From an uncultured Acidobacteriia bacterium (GTDB lineage: Bacteria > Acidobacteriota > Terriglobia > Bryobacterales > Bryobacteraceae): DNA of 64,000 bases. The notes beneath the pieces were generated by a model that was not told the DNA's origin, made no database searches, and worked only from the letters and a program-made list of their open reading frames with translations. Positions within the stretch are counted from its first letter, which is position 1; each line of letters begins with the position of its first letter. Shown in pieces: positions 26,100 through 35,900 of the stretch. The DNA is taken from positions 1 through 64,000 of the forward strand of contig CAIKMJ010000041.1 in NCBI GenBank assembly GCA_903828455.1. Reading direction: 5' to 3'. Position numbers and translations under genes: made by a program.

Positions 26100-26102
26100 T
26101 TG

Positions 26103-26214
26103 CCTGCGGTTTGCTGCCTGAGCTTAGTTGCCTGAGCTTAGTTGCCTGCGCTTAGTTACCTGCGCTTAGTTACCTGCGCTTAGCTACCTGCGCTTAGCTA
26201 CCTGCGCTTGGCCC
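26103..26214. repeat. 14-bp tandem repeat at the 3' end of the methyltransferase gene
   Basis: Eight units of 14 bases begin at 26103, 26117, 26131, 26145, 26159, 26173, 26187 and 26201. The core is CCTGCGCTTAGTTA, and the units drift in pairs (CCTGAGCTTAGTTG twice, CCTGCGCTTAGTTA twice, CCTGCGCTTAGCTA twice). The last unit lies inside the minus-strand coding sequence and encodes its final Lys-Arg-Arg. The stop codon of that gene lies in the adjacent unit. The array fills the gap between the two convergent genes. Confidence 0.9.
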
Positions 26215-26947
26215 TGCCGTAAACCAGAAACATCTGATTCGGCAGAAAGTCGTGCCGGGCGACCGCGGTGAAACCGGCCTGCTTCATTTCGCCGTCGAGC
26301 TGTTCCGGGCTGAAGCGGAAGTCTTCGGGCGGGCCCATTGGTCCGCCATGCCGCCAGTCGATGATGGCGATGCGGCCGTTTGGCTTCAGCGACGCCGCCA
26401 GCCGCGCGAAATAAGCCGGGCGATTCGCGATGTGGTGGTAGGTATCGACGATGAGGATCCAATCCACCGGCTGGGGCAGGTTGGCCGACTCTGCAGTGGC
26501 CTGCACGGCGACGACATTCTTCAGCCCTTCCCCGGCGGCGCGACGCCGCAGGTGATCGACCATGGAAGGTTCAATATCGGCGGCGAAGACCTTCGGAGCC
26601 GCGGCCGATTTGGCCAGACGAACGGTGAAGTATCCGGTGCCCGCGCCGAGGTCGGCGACGGACTGGCCGTGCTTCAGGCCCAGAGCGGCGATCACCTGAT
26701 CCGGCTTCTGCCATTGATCGCGTCCGGGATCGTCGAACTCTTTGGCCCACTCGTCGGCATTTTCGAAATGCCGGTCCATGTGGCCGCCGGCGGCGACTCC
26801 GGGGTCGGCTGCGGCGGAGTGCATCTGGTTGTGGTCCATCTGGCTATGGTCCATGTGGGCGTGATCGGGGGATTCGGTCTGCGCGGCGCCGGTCAGCGCG
26901 AGACCTGAAAGCAGAAAGCCGATCATCCAGGCGGTTGTTCGGTTCAT
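26198..26947 (-). CDS. Exported class I methyltransferase-like protein with His/Met-rich N-terminus
   Basis: A 249-aa protein. Signal peptide 1-22 (Ala-Gln-Thr at the end), then a His/Met/Asp-rich stretch (DHAHMDHSQMDHNQMH, about residues 27-42), then a Rossmann methyltransferase domain with motif I VADLGAGTGYFTVRL, FAADIEPSMVDHL, and DTYHHIANRPAYF. The domain matches UbiE/arsenite-type small-molecule methyltransferases seen in Acidobacteria and Myxococcota. It lacks the Cys pairs of ArsM. A methyltransferase outside the cytoplasm would lack SAM, so either it is not exported or the fold has another use. It starts 15 bases after the VOC stop and ends the operon. Confidence 0.75.
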   Translation of the reverse strand: MNRTTAWMIGFLLSGLALTGAAQTESPDHAHMDHSQMDHNQMHSAAADPGVAAGGHMDRHFENADEWAKEFDDPGRDQWQKPDQVIAALGLKHGQSVADLGAGTGYFTVRLAKSAAAPKVFAADIEPSMVDHLRRRAAGEGLKNVVAVQATAESANLPQPVDWILIVDTYHHIANRPAYFARLAASLKPNGRIAIIDWRHGGPMGPPEDFRFSPEQLDGEMKQAGFTAVARHDFLPNQMFLVYGRAKRR

Positions 26948-26962
26948 GGCAAGCTCTCTCGC

Positions 26963-27286
26963 CTATTTGGGGGCGTTTCCCATGGAAGCCTGATCCAGAA
27001 TCTCCACGGCATTGCCGGATGGATCCTTCACATAAACCGACTGGGTACCGTCGCGGTGAATGGTCAGGGGGCCGAATTTTGCCGCGTCGGGGCTTACCAG
27101 CGCAAGGTGCGGCGGATGCTGGTGTGGCACCACCAGAGCGAGCCGGATGTTGGCGAACGCGAGGTAGGCCCAGGTGGGATCCTGATACTTCACTTCACAG
27201 CGAAAATTGCTGGTGTACCAGTCCACCGCCGCGGCGATGTCTGTGACGGACACGGCGACGTGATCGAGCGAGTCCAGTTCCTGCAT
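26963..27286 (-). CDS. VOC family protein (glyoxalase/bleomycin-resistance type)
   Basis: A 107-aa cytoplasmic protein consisting of one complete VOC domain: LDHVAVSVTDIAAAVDWYTSNF at the N-terminus, WAYLAFANIRLALV in the middle, and VYVKDPSGNAVEIL at the C-terminus. The His in DHVAV and the final Glu in VEIL are two of the usual metal ligands, so it may be a metalloenzyme. It follows the MBL-fold gene by 30 bases in the same orientation. Substrate unknown. Confidence 0.85.
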   Translation of the reverse strand: MQELDSLDHVAVSVTDIAAAVDWYTSNFRCEVKYQDPTWAYLAFANIRLALVVPHQHPPHLALVSPDAAKFGPLTIHRDGTQSVYVKDPSGNAVEILDQASMGNAPK

Positions 27287-27316
27287 GAACTTATTGTCGC
27301 TCCGGGCGCAGGACGA

Positions 27317-28153
27317 TTACAGCGCCGCGACGAAGCCTTCCCAGGCCGCGGTGGTGTTCTCAAACTGGATGCGGGCGTTTTGTGCGATGCGCATCATGGC
27401 CTGATCGTCGTGGTTGGGGTCGTGGTGGAAGAGGATCAGATGATCCGCTTTGGCTTCGCGCGCCACGAAGACGGCGTTTTCCCAGGTGCTGTGGCCCCAG
27501 CCCTTGTGGGTTTCGTATTCGGCGGGGGTGTACTGGGCATCGCAGATGAGAATGTCGGCATTCTGCGAATATTCGAGCAGGATGTTGTCGTATTCCGGGA
27601 TGCCGTGCTCGTAGTCGGTGGCGTAAACAATCACGACGCCGTTGCATTCGATCCGGTAGCCGGATGCGCCCTGCGGGTGATTCAGCGGGAAGGGGCGGAT
27701 GTAGACATCGCCATCCGCTTTAATGCAGCCGCCGTTTTCGATCTGCTGGAAATCCCGTTTCGCGGCCACCTGGCCGAAATCGATGGGGAAGTAGGGCTTC
27801 GACATCTGCCCTTCGAGTGTTTCCTGCAGCGGCCGGCCGGTGGAACCGGAGTAGAACTGGACATGGTTCCGCGGCAGATACATCGGCGAGAAGAAGGGAA
27901 TTCCCTGAATGTGATCCCAGTGGAAGTGGGTCAGGAAGATCCGCGTGTTGATCGGTTCGCCGGCCGATTCCTGCAGCAGGGTCTGGCCGAGCGCGCGGAG
28001 TCCGCTGCCTCCGTCCAGAATGATGCATTCGTTGGCGGCGGTCCGAACCTCCACGCAGGCGGTGTTGCCGCCGAACTTGAGATTTTCTATCTGCGGGGTC
28101 GGCGTGGATCCACGAACGCCCCAGAATTTGAGCCTGAGCTGAGCACCATCCAT
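27317..28153 (-). CDS. MBL-fold hydrolase coupled to the caspase gene
   Basis: A 278-aa cytoplasmic protein (no signal peptide). The metallo-beta-lactamase core shows FLTHFHWDHIQG (His76, His78, Asp80, His81), LNHPQGASGYRIE, YATDYEHG, ICDAQYTPAEYE and LFHHDPNHDD. The layout is that of RNase Z-like and PhnP/class II-like phosphodiesterases. Its ATG overlaps the TAA of the caspase gene by one base (TAATG at 28151-28155 on the minus strand), so translation is coupled. Since a nucleotide cyclase starts the operon, a cyclic-nucleotide phosphodiesterase role is attractive, but this is inference from context. Confidence 0.85.
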   Translation of the reverse strand: MDGAQLRLKFWGVRGSTPTPQIENLKFGGNTACVEVRTAANECIILDGGSGLRALGQTLLQESAGEPINTRIFLTHFHWDHIQGIPFFSPMYLPRNHVQFYSGSTGRPLQETLEGQMSKPYFPIDFGQVAAKRDFQQIENGGCIKADGDVYIRPFPLNHPQGASGYRIECNGVVIVYATDYEHGIPEYDNILLEYSQNADILICDAQYTPAEYETHKGWGHSTWENAVFVAREAKADHLILFHHDPNHDDQAMMRIAQNARIQFENTTAAWEGFVAAL

Positions 28154-30969
28154 TAGAAGGCCATTTTAGACTGAATCCGCTTCCGGTCGCCTTTCCCGAC
28201 CTGGAGTTTGAGAGCGCTGGTATAAGCTTCGCGCGCTTCGTCCGGATGATTTCTCATCTTTTCGGCGTCGCCAAGCTGTTCCCAGAGCGACGCATTTTGT
28301 CCGTCCTGCTTTACCGCGACCCGCAGCAGTTCCGCGGCCGAATCCGGCTGGTTGGCCTTTACATACAATCCCGCAAGTGCCACCCTCGCCGCAACGTACT
28401 CCGGCTTTTGGGCGAGAACGGTGCTGTATTGTTCAATGGCTCCGGTGGTATCGCCGGTGGCGGTTAAGGTCTCGCCGAGGCTCAAACGCGACGCCAGATG
28501 ATTCGGTTCGATGGAGAGGTTCTGCCGCCAGGCCGCAATCGCCTCCGCCTGACGGCCTTTTTCGCTGGCCAGCAAAAGCGCGAGGTTGTGGCGGGCCGCC
28601 AGCAGGTTGGGATTTTTCTGCAGGGCGTCGCGGTAGAACTTTTCGGCTTCCGGTTTCTTGCCTTCCGACGCCTTCAGGGAACCGAGAGCGTTTAACGGTT
28701 CCGGCGACTCCGGAGCGAGGAACATCGCCCGCCGGTAGGCCGTTTCGGCTTCGCGCCGCCGGTTGATGCGCTGGTAGATGAGGCCGAGATTGTAGGGCAG
28801 ATAGCTGAACTGCGGCGTGATCTTCATGGCCGCCTGGTAGCTGCGGATGGCGCCTTCCGAGTTGCCCGATTCCACGTAGGACAGAGCCAGATTGTGGAGC
28901 GGATACGACCAGTTTGGCGCGCGCCGGGCGGCATCGCGGAAGGCCGGGATGGCCTTGGCGAAGTCGGCCTGTTCGAGGTAAGCGATGCCGAGGGCGTTGT
29001 AGCCGTAGGCTTCGCCGGGATCGGTGCGGACCGATTGCTCCAGAAGATTGGCGGCGGGGGCGTACTGTTTTTCAAACAGCATGGAGCGGCCTTTGAAGAA
29101 CGAGTCGCGGCCTTCCAGATAGAGCGATTCCGGGGTAAGGCGGAGCGCCGCTTCCATAAAGCGCGAACCGCCGTCGAAATCATCCTTCGTCTGCGGGTTC
29201 TGATCGCCGGCGAGGTAGCGCAGCAGGACCTGCTGGGCCTGATCTTCGAGCGCGACGCGCAGGACGTTTTCTTCGATGAGCAGGAGCCCGGGCGAGAGTT
29301 CGGTGCGCAGTTTGGCGAGCAGGTCCCAGGCGCTGCCCTGGTCTGTGGGGAGCAGGCGGCGCGCGGTGACGGCGGCGCGGAAGGCCTCCACATCCTGCGT
29401 GGCCTGCGGCGTGACGGCGGCCTGCTGGGGGCCGGCGATGTAGAGCGGCTCGCCGTTTCGCGAATCCCAGAGTGTCTTGAAGCGGGTGAGATTGATGCCC
29501 TGCTTGCTGAGGTCGGACAGCCGGGTGGCGTTTTCGATGCTGCCGAAGTCGCGCGGGTGCTGTTTATTGGCGGTCTCTTTGGGGACGGCGTCGCGCACGT
29601 AATCGATGATGTCGCCGGCCGTCACCTGCTGGGCTCCGTTCTTGGCCGCGAGGCCCTGCAGACCTTCGAGCAGCGACCAGGTGAAGGCGCCGTGACCGCC
29701 GCCGAACTGCGGTCCCTCAATGGCCAGTTCCTTCGGGCGCGCCGCCATGAGGCCGAGCATTTCGCCCTGCGCTTCCGCCAGCTTTTCCACGGCGGTGCCG
29801 ATGGAAACGCTCTTGATGTTGCCGATGGCCGCCGAACGGCAGATGTCGGCCATCAGCACCACGCGGCCGACTTTGGAAAGTTCGTCATCGACGAGCGCCT
29901 GAATTTCCGCCATGGGGATTGCGGTGGCGGACAGATCCTGCGGGTCGCTGTCGTAGGTCAGGACGTAGGCGCCGCGGCTGTCCACGGTGCCGTGTCCGGC
30001 GAGCAGGATGAAGACGGTGTCCTTTTTGCCGGCGCGGTTCTTCAGAAATGTCTGGAAGGCGTTGCGGACGGCGGCGGTGGTGGCGAATTCATTGGTCAGG
30101 ACCAGCATCTGGTCGGCGGGAACGCCGCCGCCGCGCACGCTGGAGAGGTGCTGGCCGAACGCCTTGGCGTCGGCATCGGCGTACTGCAGCCAGAGATCCT
30201 GGGGGAGCTTCTGGTATTTCGAGACGCCGATCATCAGCGCGTAGGTTTTGGCGTCCGGCGAAAGTTCAGCCGCTTTGATGGCGGCCTGGGTCGCGAGCGA
30301 TTCTTCCAGTTCGAAGATCCGGCCGCGCACCCAGACGGCGTCCTGCCAGTTTGTGGCGATCCTGCGGTAGGTGGCGAGGGCGTTGGCTTCGAGCTTGCGG
30401 CGATCGTAAATGGCGGCTTCCTGGACCAGGGCTCCGAGGTCGTTGGGGCTGTTCTTCAGGATGGCTTCGAACTGCGCGAGTTCAGCCTTCGCATCGGCGG
30501 GCAGGGCGTCGAAGGCGATCACGTCGCCCTCCGGTTTAGCGAGGCCGCGCGTCATGCTGACCCCGTAATGCTGCTGGCTGGCCACGGCCACGCGAACGAC
30601 CTGAGGGAGGAAGCAGGCGTTGACCGGCTTGGGCGCATCCAGCTTGCCGCTCTTTACTTTAAGCTGTTTCGGGTCGAGGACGACTTCGCCGCCGGCGCCG
30701 AGGGTCTGGTTGGCCTTGCTGGGGCAGTAGAGAAAGTTTGCGGCGGAGTCGGCGGCCTTGAGGGCGTCGCCGGAGAACAGGATGTCGCCGGCGCGGGCGG
30801 CAAGGGGAGTTTCGGTATTGGCGCGCAGGACCTTACCGCCGGTCGCCGAGAGAATCAGGCCGACCGGCTCTTCTTTCGTTTCCGCGGCGCAGAGCGCGGC
30901 CGTGGCGGCGAGCCCGAGACAGGCGAGCGCCGCAAATTTCCGGAATCGGGCGTAGTCAGCAGTTTTCAT
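28153..30969 (-). CDS. Exported FecR-like/caspase-fold/TPR protein
   Basis: A 938-aa protein with signal peptide about 1-29. Residues 35-110 resemble a FecR domain (GKVLRANTETPLAARAGDILFSGD, then a Lys-rich strand). Residues 240-480 are a caspase/metacaspase domain (peptidase C14): core strand TYALMIGVSKYQ, catalytic His326 in LLAGHGTVD and Cys377 in LMADICRSA. Residues about 600-930 are 8-9 TPR repeats (for example YGYNALGIAYLEQADFAKAI). Its ATG overlaps the TGA of the cyclase gene (ATGA). Caspase-like proteins with FecR and TPR parts next to CHASE2 cyclases occur in other bacteria, but their targets are mostly unknown. The catalytic dyad is intact, so protease activity is likely. Confidence 0.85.
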   Translation of the reverse strand: MKTADYARFRKFAALACLGLAATAALCAAETKEEPVGLILSATGGKVLRANTETPLAARAGDILFSGDALKAADSAANFLYCPSKANQTLGAGGEVVLDPKQLKVKSGKLDAPKPVNACFLPQVVRVAVASQQHYGVSMTRGLAKPEGDVIAFDALPADAKAELAQFEAILKNSPNDLGALVQEAAIYDRRKLEANALATYRRIATNWQDAVWVRGRIFELEESLATQAAIKAAELSPDAKTYALMIGVSKYQKLPQDLWLQYADADAKAFGQHLSSVRGGGVPADQMLVLTNEFATTAAVRNAFQTFLKNRAGKKDTVFILLAGHGTVDSRGAYVLTYDSDPQDLSATAIPMAEIQALVDDELSKVGRVVLMADICRSAAIGNIKSVSIGTAVEKLAEAQGEMLGLMAARPKELAIEGPQFGGGHGAFTWSLLEGLQGLAAKNGAQQVTAGDIIDYVRDAVPKETANKQHPRDFGSIENATRLSDLSKQGINLTRFKTLWDSRNGEPLYIAGPQQAAVTPQATQDVEAFRAAVTARRLLPTDQGSAWDLLAKLRTELSPGLLLIEENVLRVALEDQAQQVLLRYLAGDQNPQTKDDFDGGSRFMEAALRLTPESLYLEGRDSFFKGRSMLFEKQYAPAANLLEQSVRTDPGEAYGYNALGIAYLEQADFAKAIPAFRDAARRAPNWSYPLHNLALSYVESGNSEGAIRSYQAAMKITPQFSYLPYNLGLIYQRINRRREAETAYRRAMFLAPESPEPLNALGSLKASEGKKPEAEKFYRDALQKNPNLLAARHNLALLLASEKGRQAEAIAAWRQNLSIEPNHLASRLSLGETLTATGDTTGAIEQYSTVLAQKPEYVAARVALAGLYVKANQPDSAAELLRVAVKQDGQNASLWEQLGDAEKMRNHPDEAREAYTSALKLQVGKGDRKRIQSKMAF

Positions 30970-32894
30970 TTGGATTTTCCGGCGGCCTGCAGGGCAGCGG
31001 CTTCGGCCGCCGCGTTTTCGGCCGCCGCGTTTTCGGCCGCATGGGCGCGGATTTCGTCGGTCAGCAGGGAGGTGGCAGTGTAGAGTTTCATCGGTTCGGT
31101 CTTGCCGCGCACAGGGACGGCACCCAGGTAGAAAGTGTCGATCCGCCCCCCCAGCATTTCATGCGTCGAGCCGCTCATGAGCAATTTTGTTTTATTTTCC
31201 TTGTTCAGGCTTTCGAGGCGCGACGCCAGATTTACTGTATCGCCCAGCACCGTAAATTCCATTTTCTCAGCAGAGCCGACGTTTCCGATAACGACTTCCC
31301 CGGAATGCATGCCGGTTCCGGTTTTAAAATCGCCGGGCGCGGTCACCATTTCCACGGCGCAGGCGATGGCGCGGTAGGCGTGGTCGCCGGGTTTCGCATG
31401 GTCGTCGTCATCAGAAAACACGGCGAGGATACCGTCGCCGATGAACTTGTTGACGTGTCCGCCGTGCCGCACGATGATTTCGCACATGGTGCCCATATAG
31501 GTGTTGAGCAGGTCGACGACGACGGCCGGATCTTTGGATTCGCAGAAGGCGGTGAATCCGCGGATGTCGGAGAACATGATGGTCACGACCTGGCGTTTGC
31601 CGGTCTTGGAGATTTGTTCCGAGACGTCGAGGCTCTGCGCCACCTCCTTGCCGACGAAGATCGCGACGGCCGATTTGAAGAACGAACTCTTCTTTTCCGC
31701 CGTGATGAACCGGTAGATGGTGCCGCCGATGACGGCCATCAGGTAAACCAGGAGCAGATTGACGGTCGAGACGAGCCAGCCCTGGCGGAACATAAGGTGG
31801 GTCGCGGTGACGCCGACGGCCAGCACCAGAAGCGACCACGGTCCCGACCGGGAGGCGGCGAGCGACATCACGATGGCAACCGTGATCATCGACGTGAACA
31901 GCATTACGGTGGCGAGGAACCAGAAGGGCACTGGTTTGAGGAACTGGCCGGTGAGCAGCGTGTGGATGCTGTTGGCGTGGATTTCGACTCCCGGGGTCCG
32001 CCACTTGTTGGTCACGGTGAAGGCGGTGTAGAAGGGCGTGGCGTGACGGTCATCGATGTTATCGGGGCCAAGCAGAACGACCTTGCCTTTGAACCACTTT
32101 TCGAGTTGGGCCTTGTTGCCGGCGCGGGCGGCCTGTACGACGTCGAACAGGGACACGCGGGGGAAGGTGTCGGCCGGTCCGGCGTAGTTGATGGTCATGG
32201 TGCGCTGGTCGTCGACCGGAATTTCGCGGTCGCCGAGGTACATCCGGCCGTTGCGGAAGTTCACGTCCTTGCCGGTGAACTTTTCCACGGCGCGCATCGA
32301 CATGCTGCGGGTGAGCATTGAGGTGTCGACACCCGGCTTGGGGGATTCGATCAGTTCCTGGCGGCGCACGAAATCGTCCGCGTCGGCTGTGAGGTTCGCG
32401 TAGGCGGCCATGCCGAAGGCTGCCGACATCATGTTCAGGGGGACGGCGAAGGCGGGATTGGTCTGGTCGGCGGAGGAGGCGACGAAGGCGGTGACGACCG
32501 GCATGGTGGGGGCGGCGTAGTTAAACGCTTCGGCCAGCATGGGATCGTTGTCCGGCCGGCCGTAATTGGCCACCGGGACGCCGAAGGCAACGTCGAGCAC
32601 CATGGTCTTGCCGCCGCCATCCGCCGCGCCTTTAATTGCGGCAGCGTAGTAGGGCTGCCAGAAGAGCATGGGCTCGGAGAAATTGTTCATTGCCTTGTCG
32701 TCGATTCCGATCAGGACAATGTCTTTCGTTTCGGCCTTGCCGCGCAGGACGAAGTGGGAATCCTGCGCCTTCAGTTCGAGCAACTGAAAGAAGCGTATGT
32801 TGCCGAGCAGCAACGTGACCACCACACAGGCCACCGCGATGGCGGCCCCGATGCTCCATCGTTTCCAGTTCTTATTCATTTCCTTCAATTGCAT
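30966..32894 (-). CDS. CHASE2-containing class III adenylate/guanylate cyclase
   Basis: A 642-aa membrane protein: one N-terminal transmembrane helix (about 13-31), an extracytoplasmic CHASE2 sensor (about 40-320, with DIVLIGIDDKAM and MTINYAGPADTFPRVS), three transmembrane helices (about 330-400), and a class III cyclase domain (about 430-590). Metal Asp in MFSDIRGFTAF and GDGILAVF, substrate-contact Lys in NKFIGDG, and Asn/Arg in TVNLASRLE are present, which fits an active adenylate cyclase. The tail contains Ala-Glu-Asn repeats and looks disordered. ATG 32894 is used. ATG 32879 is an alternative. It is first in the minus-strand operon and divergent from a TonB receptor by only 44 bases. 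Confidence 0.92.
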   Translation of the reverse strand: MQLKEMNKNWKRWSIGAAIAVACVVVTLLLGNIRFFQLLELKAQDSHFVLRGKAETKDIVLIGIDDKAMNNFSEPMLFWQPYYAAAIKGAADGGGKTMVLDVAFGVPVANYGRPDNDPMLAEAFNYAAPTMPVVTAFVASSADQTNPAFAVPLNMMSAAFGMAAYANLTADADDFVRRQELIESPKPGVDTSMLTRSMSMRAVEKFTGKDVNFRNGRMYLGDREIPVDDQRTMTINYAGPADTFPRVSLFDVVQAARAGNKAQLEKWFKGKVVLLGPDNIDDRHATPFYTAFTVTNKWRTPGVEIHANSIHTLLTGQFLKPVPFWFLATVMLFTSMITVAIVMSLAASRSGPWSLLVLAVGVTATHLMFRQGWLVSTVNLLLVYLMAVIGGTIYRFITAEKKSSFFKSAVAIFVGKEVAQSLDVSEQISKTGKRQVVTIMFSDIRGFTAFCESKDPAVVVDLLNTYMGTMCEIIVRHGGHVNKFIGDGILAVFSDDDDHAKPGDHAYRAIACAVEMVTAPGDFKTGTGMHSGEVVIGNVGSAEKMEFTVLGDTVNLASRLESLNKENKTKLLMSGSTHEMLGGRIDTFYLGAVPVRGKTEPMKLYTATSLLTDEIRAHAAENAAAENAAAEAAALQAAGKSK

Positions 32895-32938
32895 CGTACT
32901 ATCGCGAGGAAATCAACAGTACACTTTAAGTATTGACT

Positions 32939-35900
32939 ATGCAGAGGGCAATCCGGCTCGCAGTATTGGGAACCATGGGATGGTTGGGGCTATTGGCGGG
33001 AACGGCCTGGGCCCAGACGACACAGGGGCTGATTTCAGGCAGTCTGGTGAATTCGGTGACCGGCCGGCCGGTGACGGCGGCCAGCGTAAGCTTTTCCAGC
33101 GAGACGCTGTCGGCGACCGGCGTATACCAGGCCGATGCGGCGGGGTATTTCTTTCTGCCGCTGCTTTCGCCGGGCACCTACTCGGTTCGCGCCACGGCGG
33201 CGGGGTACCAGACGCAGGAACTGCAGCAACTGGAACTGGCGGTAGCCGGGCGCATCCAGATCGATTTTAAGCTTCGGCCGCTGAGCGACGTTTGGGAAGC
33301 GGGCCAGTACCGCAGCGTCTTCCTGCCGGGCAGCAAGACGATTGTGACGTTCTACGGGCCTGACGTGGACACCAGCCGGTCCGGTTCGTTCGAGGGGCAG
33401 GCGGGGAAGCGGGGAACGCTGGATACGTCTGCGTCCTATGTGATCGATCCGGTGGAAATCGGCGAATTGCCGCTGCAGGGCCGCGATGTTTACTCGATGC
33501 TGGTGAGCCTGCCGGGAGTGACGGCCGACAGCGCAACGGGCCGTGGCCTTGGGGTCAGTGTGGCGGGACAGCGGCCCGCGGCATCGAACTATTTTCTGGA
33601 CGGGGTGGAAAACAACAACTATCTGGTCACGGGACCGTTGAACCCCGTGGCGCCGGAGGCGGTGCAGGAGTACCGGATATCGACGAACAACTATTCGGCC
33701 GAATACGGGCGCACGGCGGGCTTCGTGGCGAACGCCATTACGCGGGCGGGCGGTCCGGGGTATCACGGGATGCTTTACGAATATCTGAAGAACGACGCGC
33801 TGAACGCCGCGGATTTTGCGGACAATCTGGTCGGCTACGGGCGGCTACCGGAAAAGGAGCACCAGTTCGGGTATCAGGCGGGCGGTCCGATTCTGAAGAA
33901 GCGGCTGTTCTTTTCGAGCGCACTCGAAAAGCTGATGAGCCACAGCGCGCAGAACCCGCAGACCTACACGCTGCCGACAACCAACTTTATTCCGGCGCTC
34001 AATCTGCCGGCGACCCGCATTGCGCGCCAGTTGCTGCAGCAGTATCCCGGCCCGGCGATTGTTTCGCCGACCGGGGCGCTGACGGCCAGCTATACGGTGG
34101 CTTCGCCGGTGGTGGTGAACCGGCTGGTTGGGCTGGAGCGTTTTGACTACACGCCGACCAATGGGCGCAACCGTCTGATGGGACGCCTCAATCTGGCCCG
34201 CGTGAATGAGCCGGATTTCATCTGGACGCCCTATACGGCCTTCAATTCCGCGCTGTATCAGAACACGACCGGCGGAATGGTGAACTGGACGCACACCTGG
34301 TCGCCGCGGGTGACGAGCGAAGCGAAGGTGAGCTATTCGGACGACAACCTGTGGTGGGACCGGCCGCACCCGGAAGTGCCGACACTGGCTTCGGGGGACG
34401 GGACGCTGCTGCCGGGCAGCCCGGCGTTTTACGCGTACCGGAATCACAACAAATCTTTCGAAGCCCTGTACAGCACGGTCTGGACCCGCAACAAGCATGT
34501 GATCACGGGCGGCGCCGGCATGCTGCTCCGCTTCAACAGCGGCTATCTGACGGCGGGCCGGGACGGGCTGTATACGTTCCCGAGCGTGCTGAGCTTTGCA
34601 TTCGACCGGCCGCAGTATTTCCAGGCGACGATCGACCGTTTCAATCCGATTCCGACGCTGCCGCAGTTCGACCGCAGCTATCAGTACACGCAGAGTTTCT
34701 TCTTCCTGCAGGACAGCTGGCGCGCGACGTCCCGGCTGACGGTGAATTTCGGGATGCGCTACGAGCGCTTCGGCGCGCCGAGCAACACGGGGAGCGTGAA
34801 AGATGCGCTGGTGACGCTGGGCGCGGGCGGCGATTTCAATGAGCGGCTGGCTTCGGCGACCTTCGCGGTGCCGCAGGGCGGGGGCAATCAACAGATTTTC
34901 GGTACCGACGGCATGAACTTTGCGCCGCGGGCCGGATTTTCCTGGGATCCGTCCGGCAAGGGGCGGACGGTGCTGCGCGGCGGATTCGGCATCTTCTACG
35001 ACCGGCCGTTCGACAACCTCTGGCAGAATGTGCGAAGCAACGGACTCGTGCTGCCGCTGTACACGGTGCCGGGTGCGGGTGCGGTGAATTATCTGACGCC
35101 GATTGCGACGGTATTGCCGAGCTACGCGAACCAGGCGCAGAATCCGCCGTTTCCCGGCCTCACCCTGATGGATCCGAGTCTGCGCAACGGGTATTCGCAG
35201 AGCCTCTTTCTCGGCGTGCAGAAGGAAGTCGGGGATAATCTGACGATTGCCGTGACCGGGACGGCGGCGGAAGCACGGCGACTGCTGACGACGGACATCG
35301 TGAACCGGCAGTTTACGACTTTGATCGGCGACGGGCGGCCGAACGAAGCGCTGCCGGACGTCTACTGGCGGTCCAGCCAGGGCTTTTCGAGCTACACGGC
35401 GCTGACGACTCTGGTGAAGTACCGGCTGCGTACCCTGCAACTGCAGGGCTCGTATACCTGGAGCCATTCCATCGATAACCAGAGCGATCCGCTGACCGGC
35501 GACTTTTTCGACCTGAACTTTACGACGCTCGACAGCGCATCGACGGCGCCGCGCGCCACTTTCGCGCAGCAGTTCAACAGCCAGGGAGACAAGGGCAATT
35601 CGGATTTCGATCAGAGGCAGAATTTGTTTCTGCTGGGAACCTGGCAGTCGGAAGGCCAGCGGTTGCTGACACGGGGCTGGCGGGTGTCCTTCCTCGCGGC
35701 GTTCCGGACCGGGTTTGCGTACAGCGTGCTGGGCAACAGTTACGGCGGGGTGCCGGATTTCGGCAGCAGCTTTATCGAAAATCAGCGGGCCAGCCTGACG
35801 GGTCCGGCATTTCTGACGACGCCGAAGCCGACGAAGGGCGGCATCCTGGTGCTGAACGCCAACGGATTTACCAATCCGGACGATCCGAGCATTGTGGGTA

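Noticed and set aside
26103-26214. CRISPR array in the 14-bp repeats
   Set aside because: Units are 14 bases, directly adjacent and without spacers.
28894-31083. 729-aa plus-strand frame opposite the caspase gene
   Set aside because: Shadow of the minus-strand TPR/caspase gene; composition rich in Gly/Val/Arg and no motifs.
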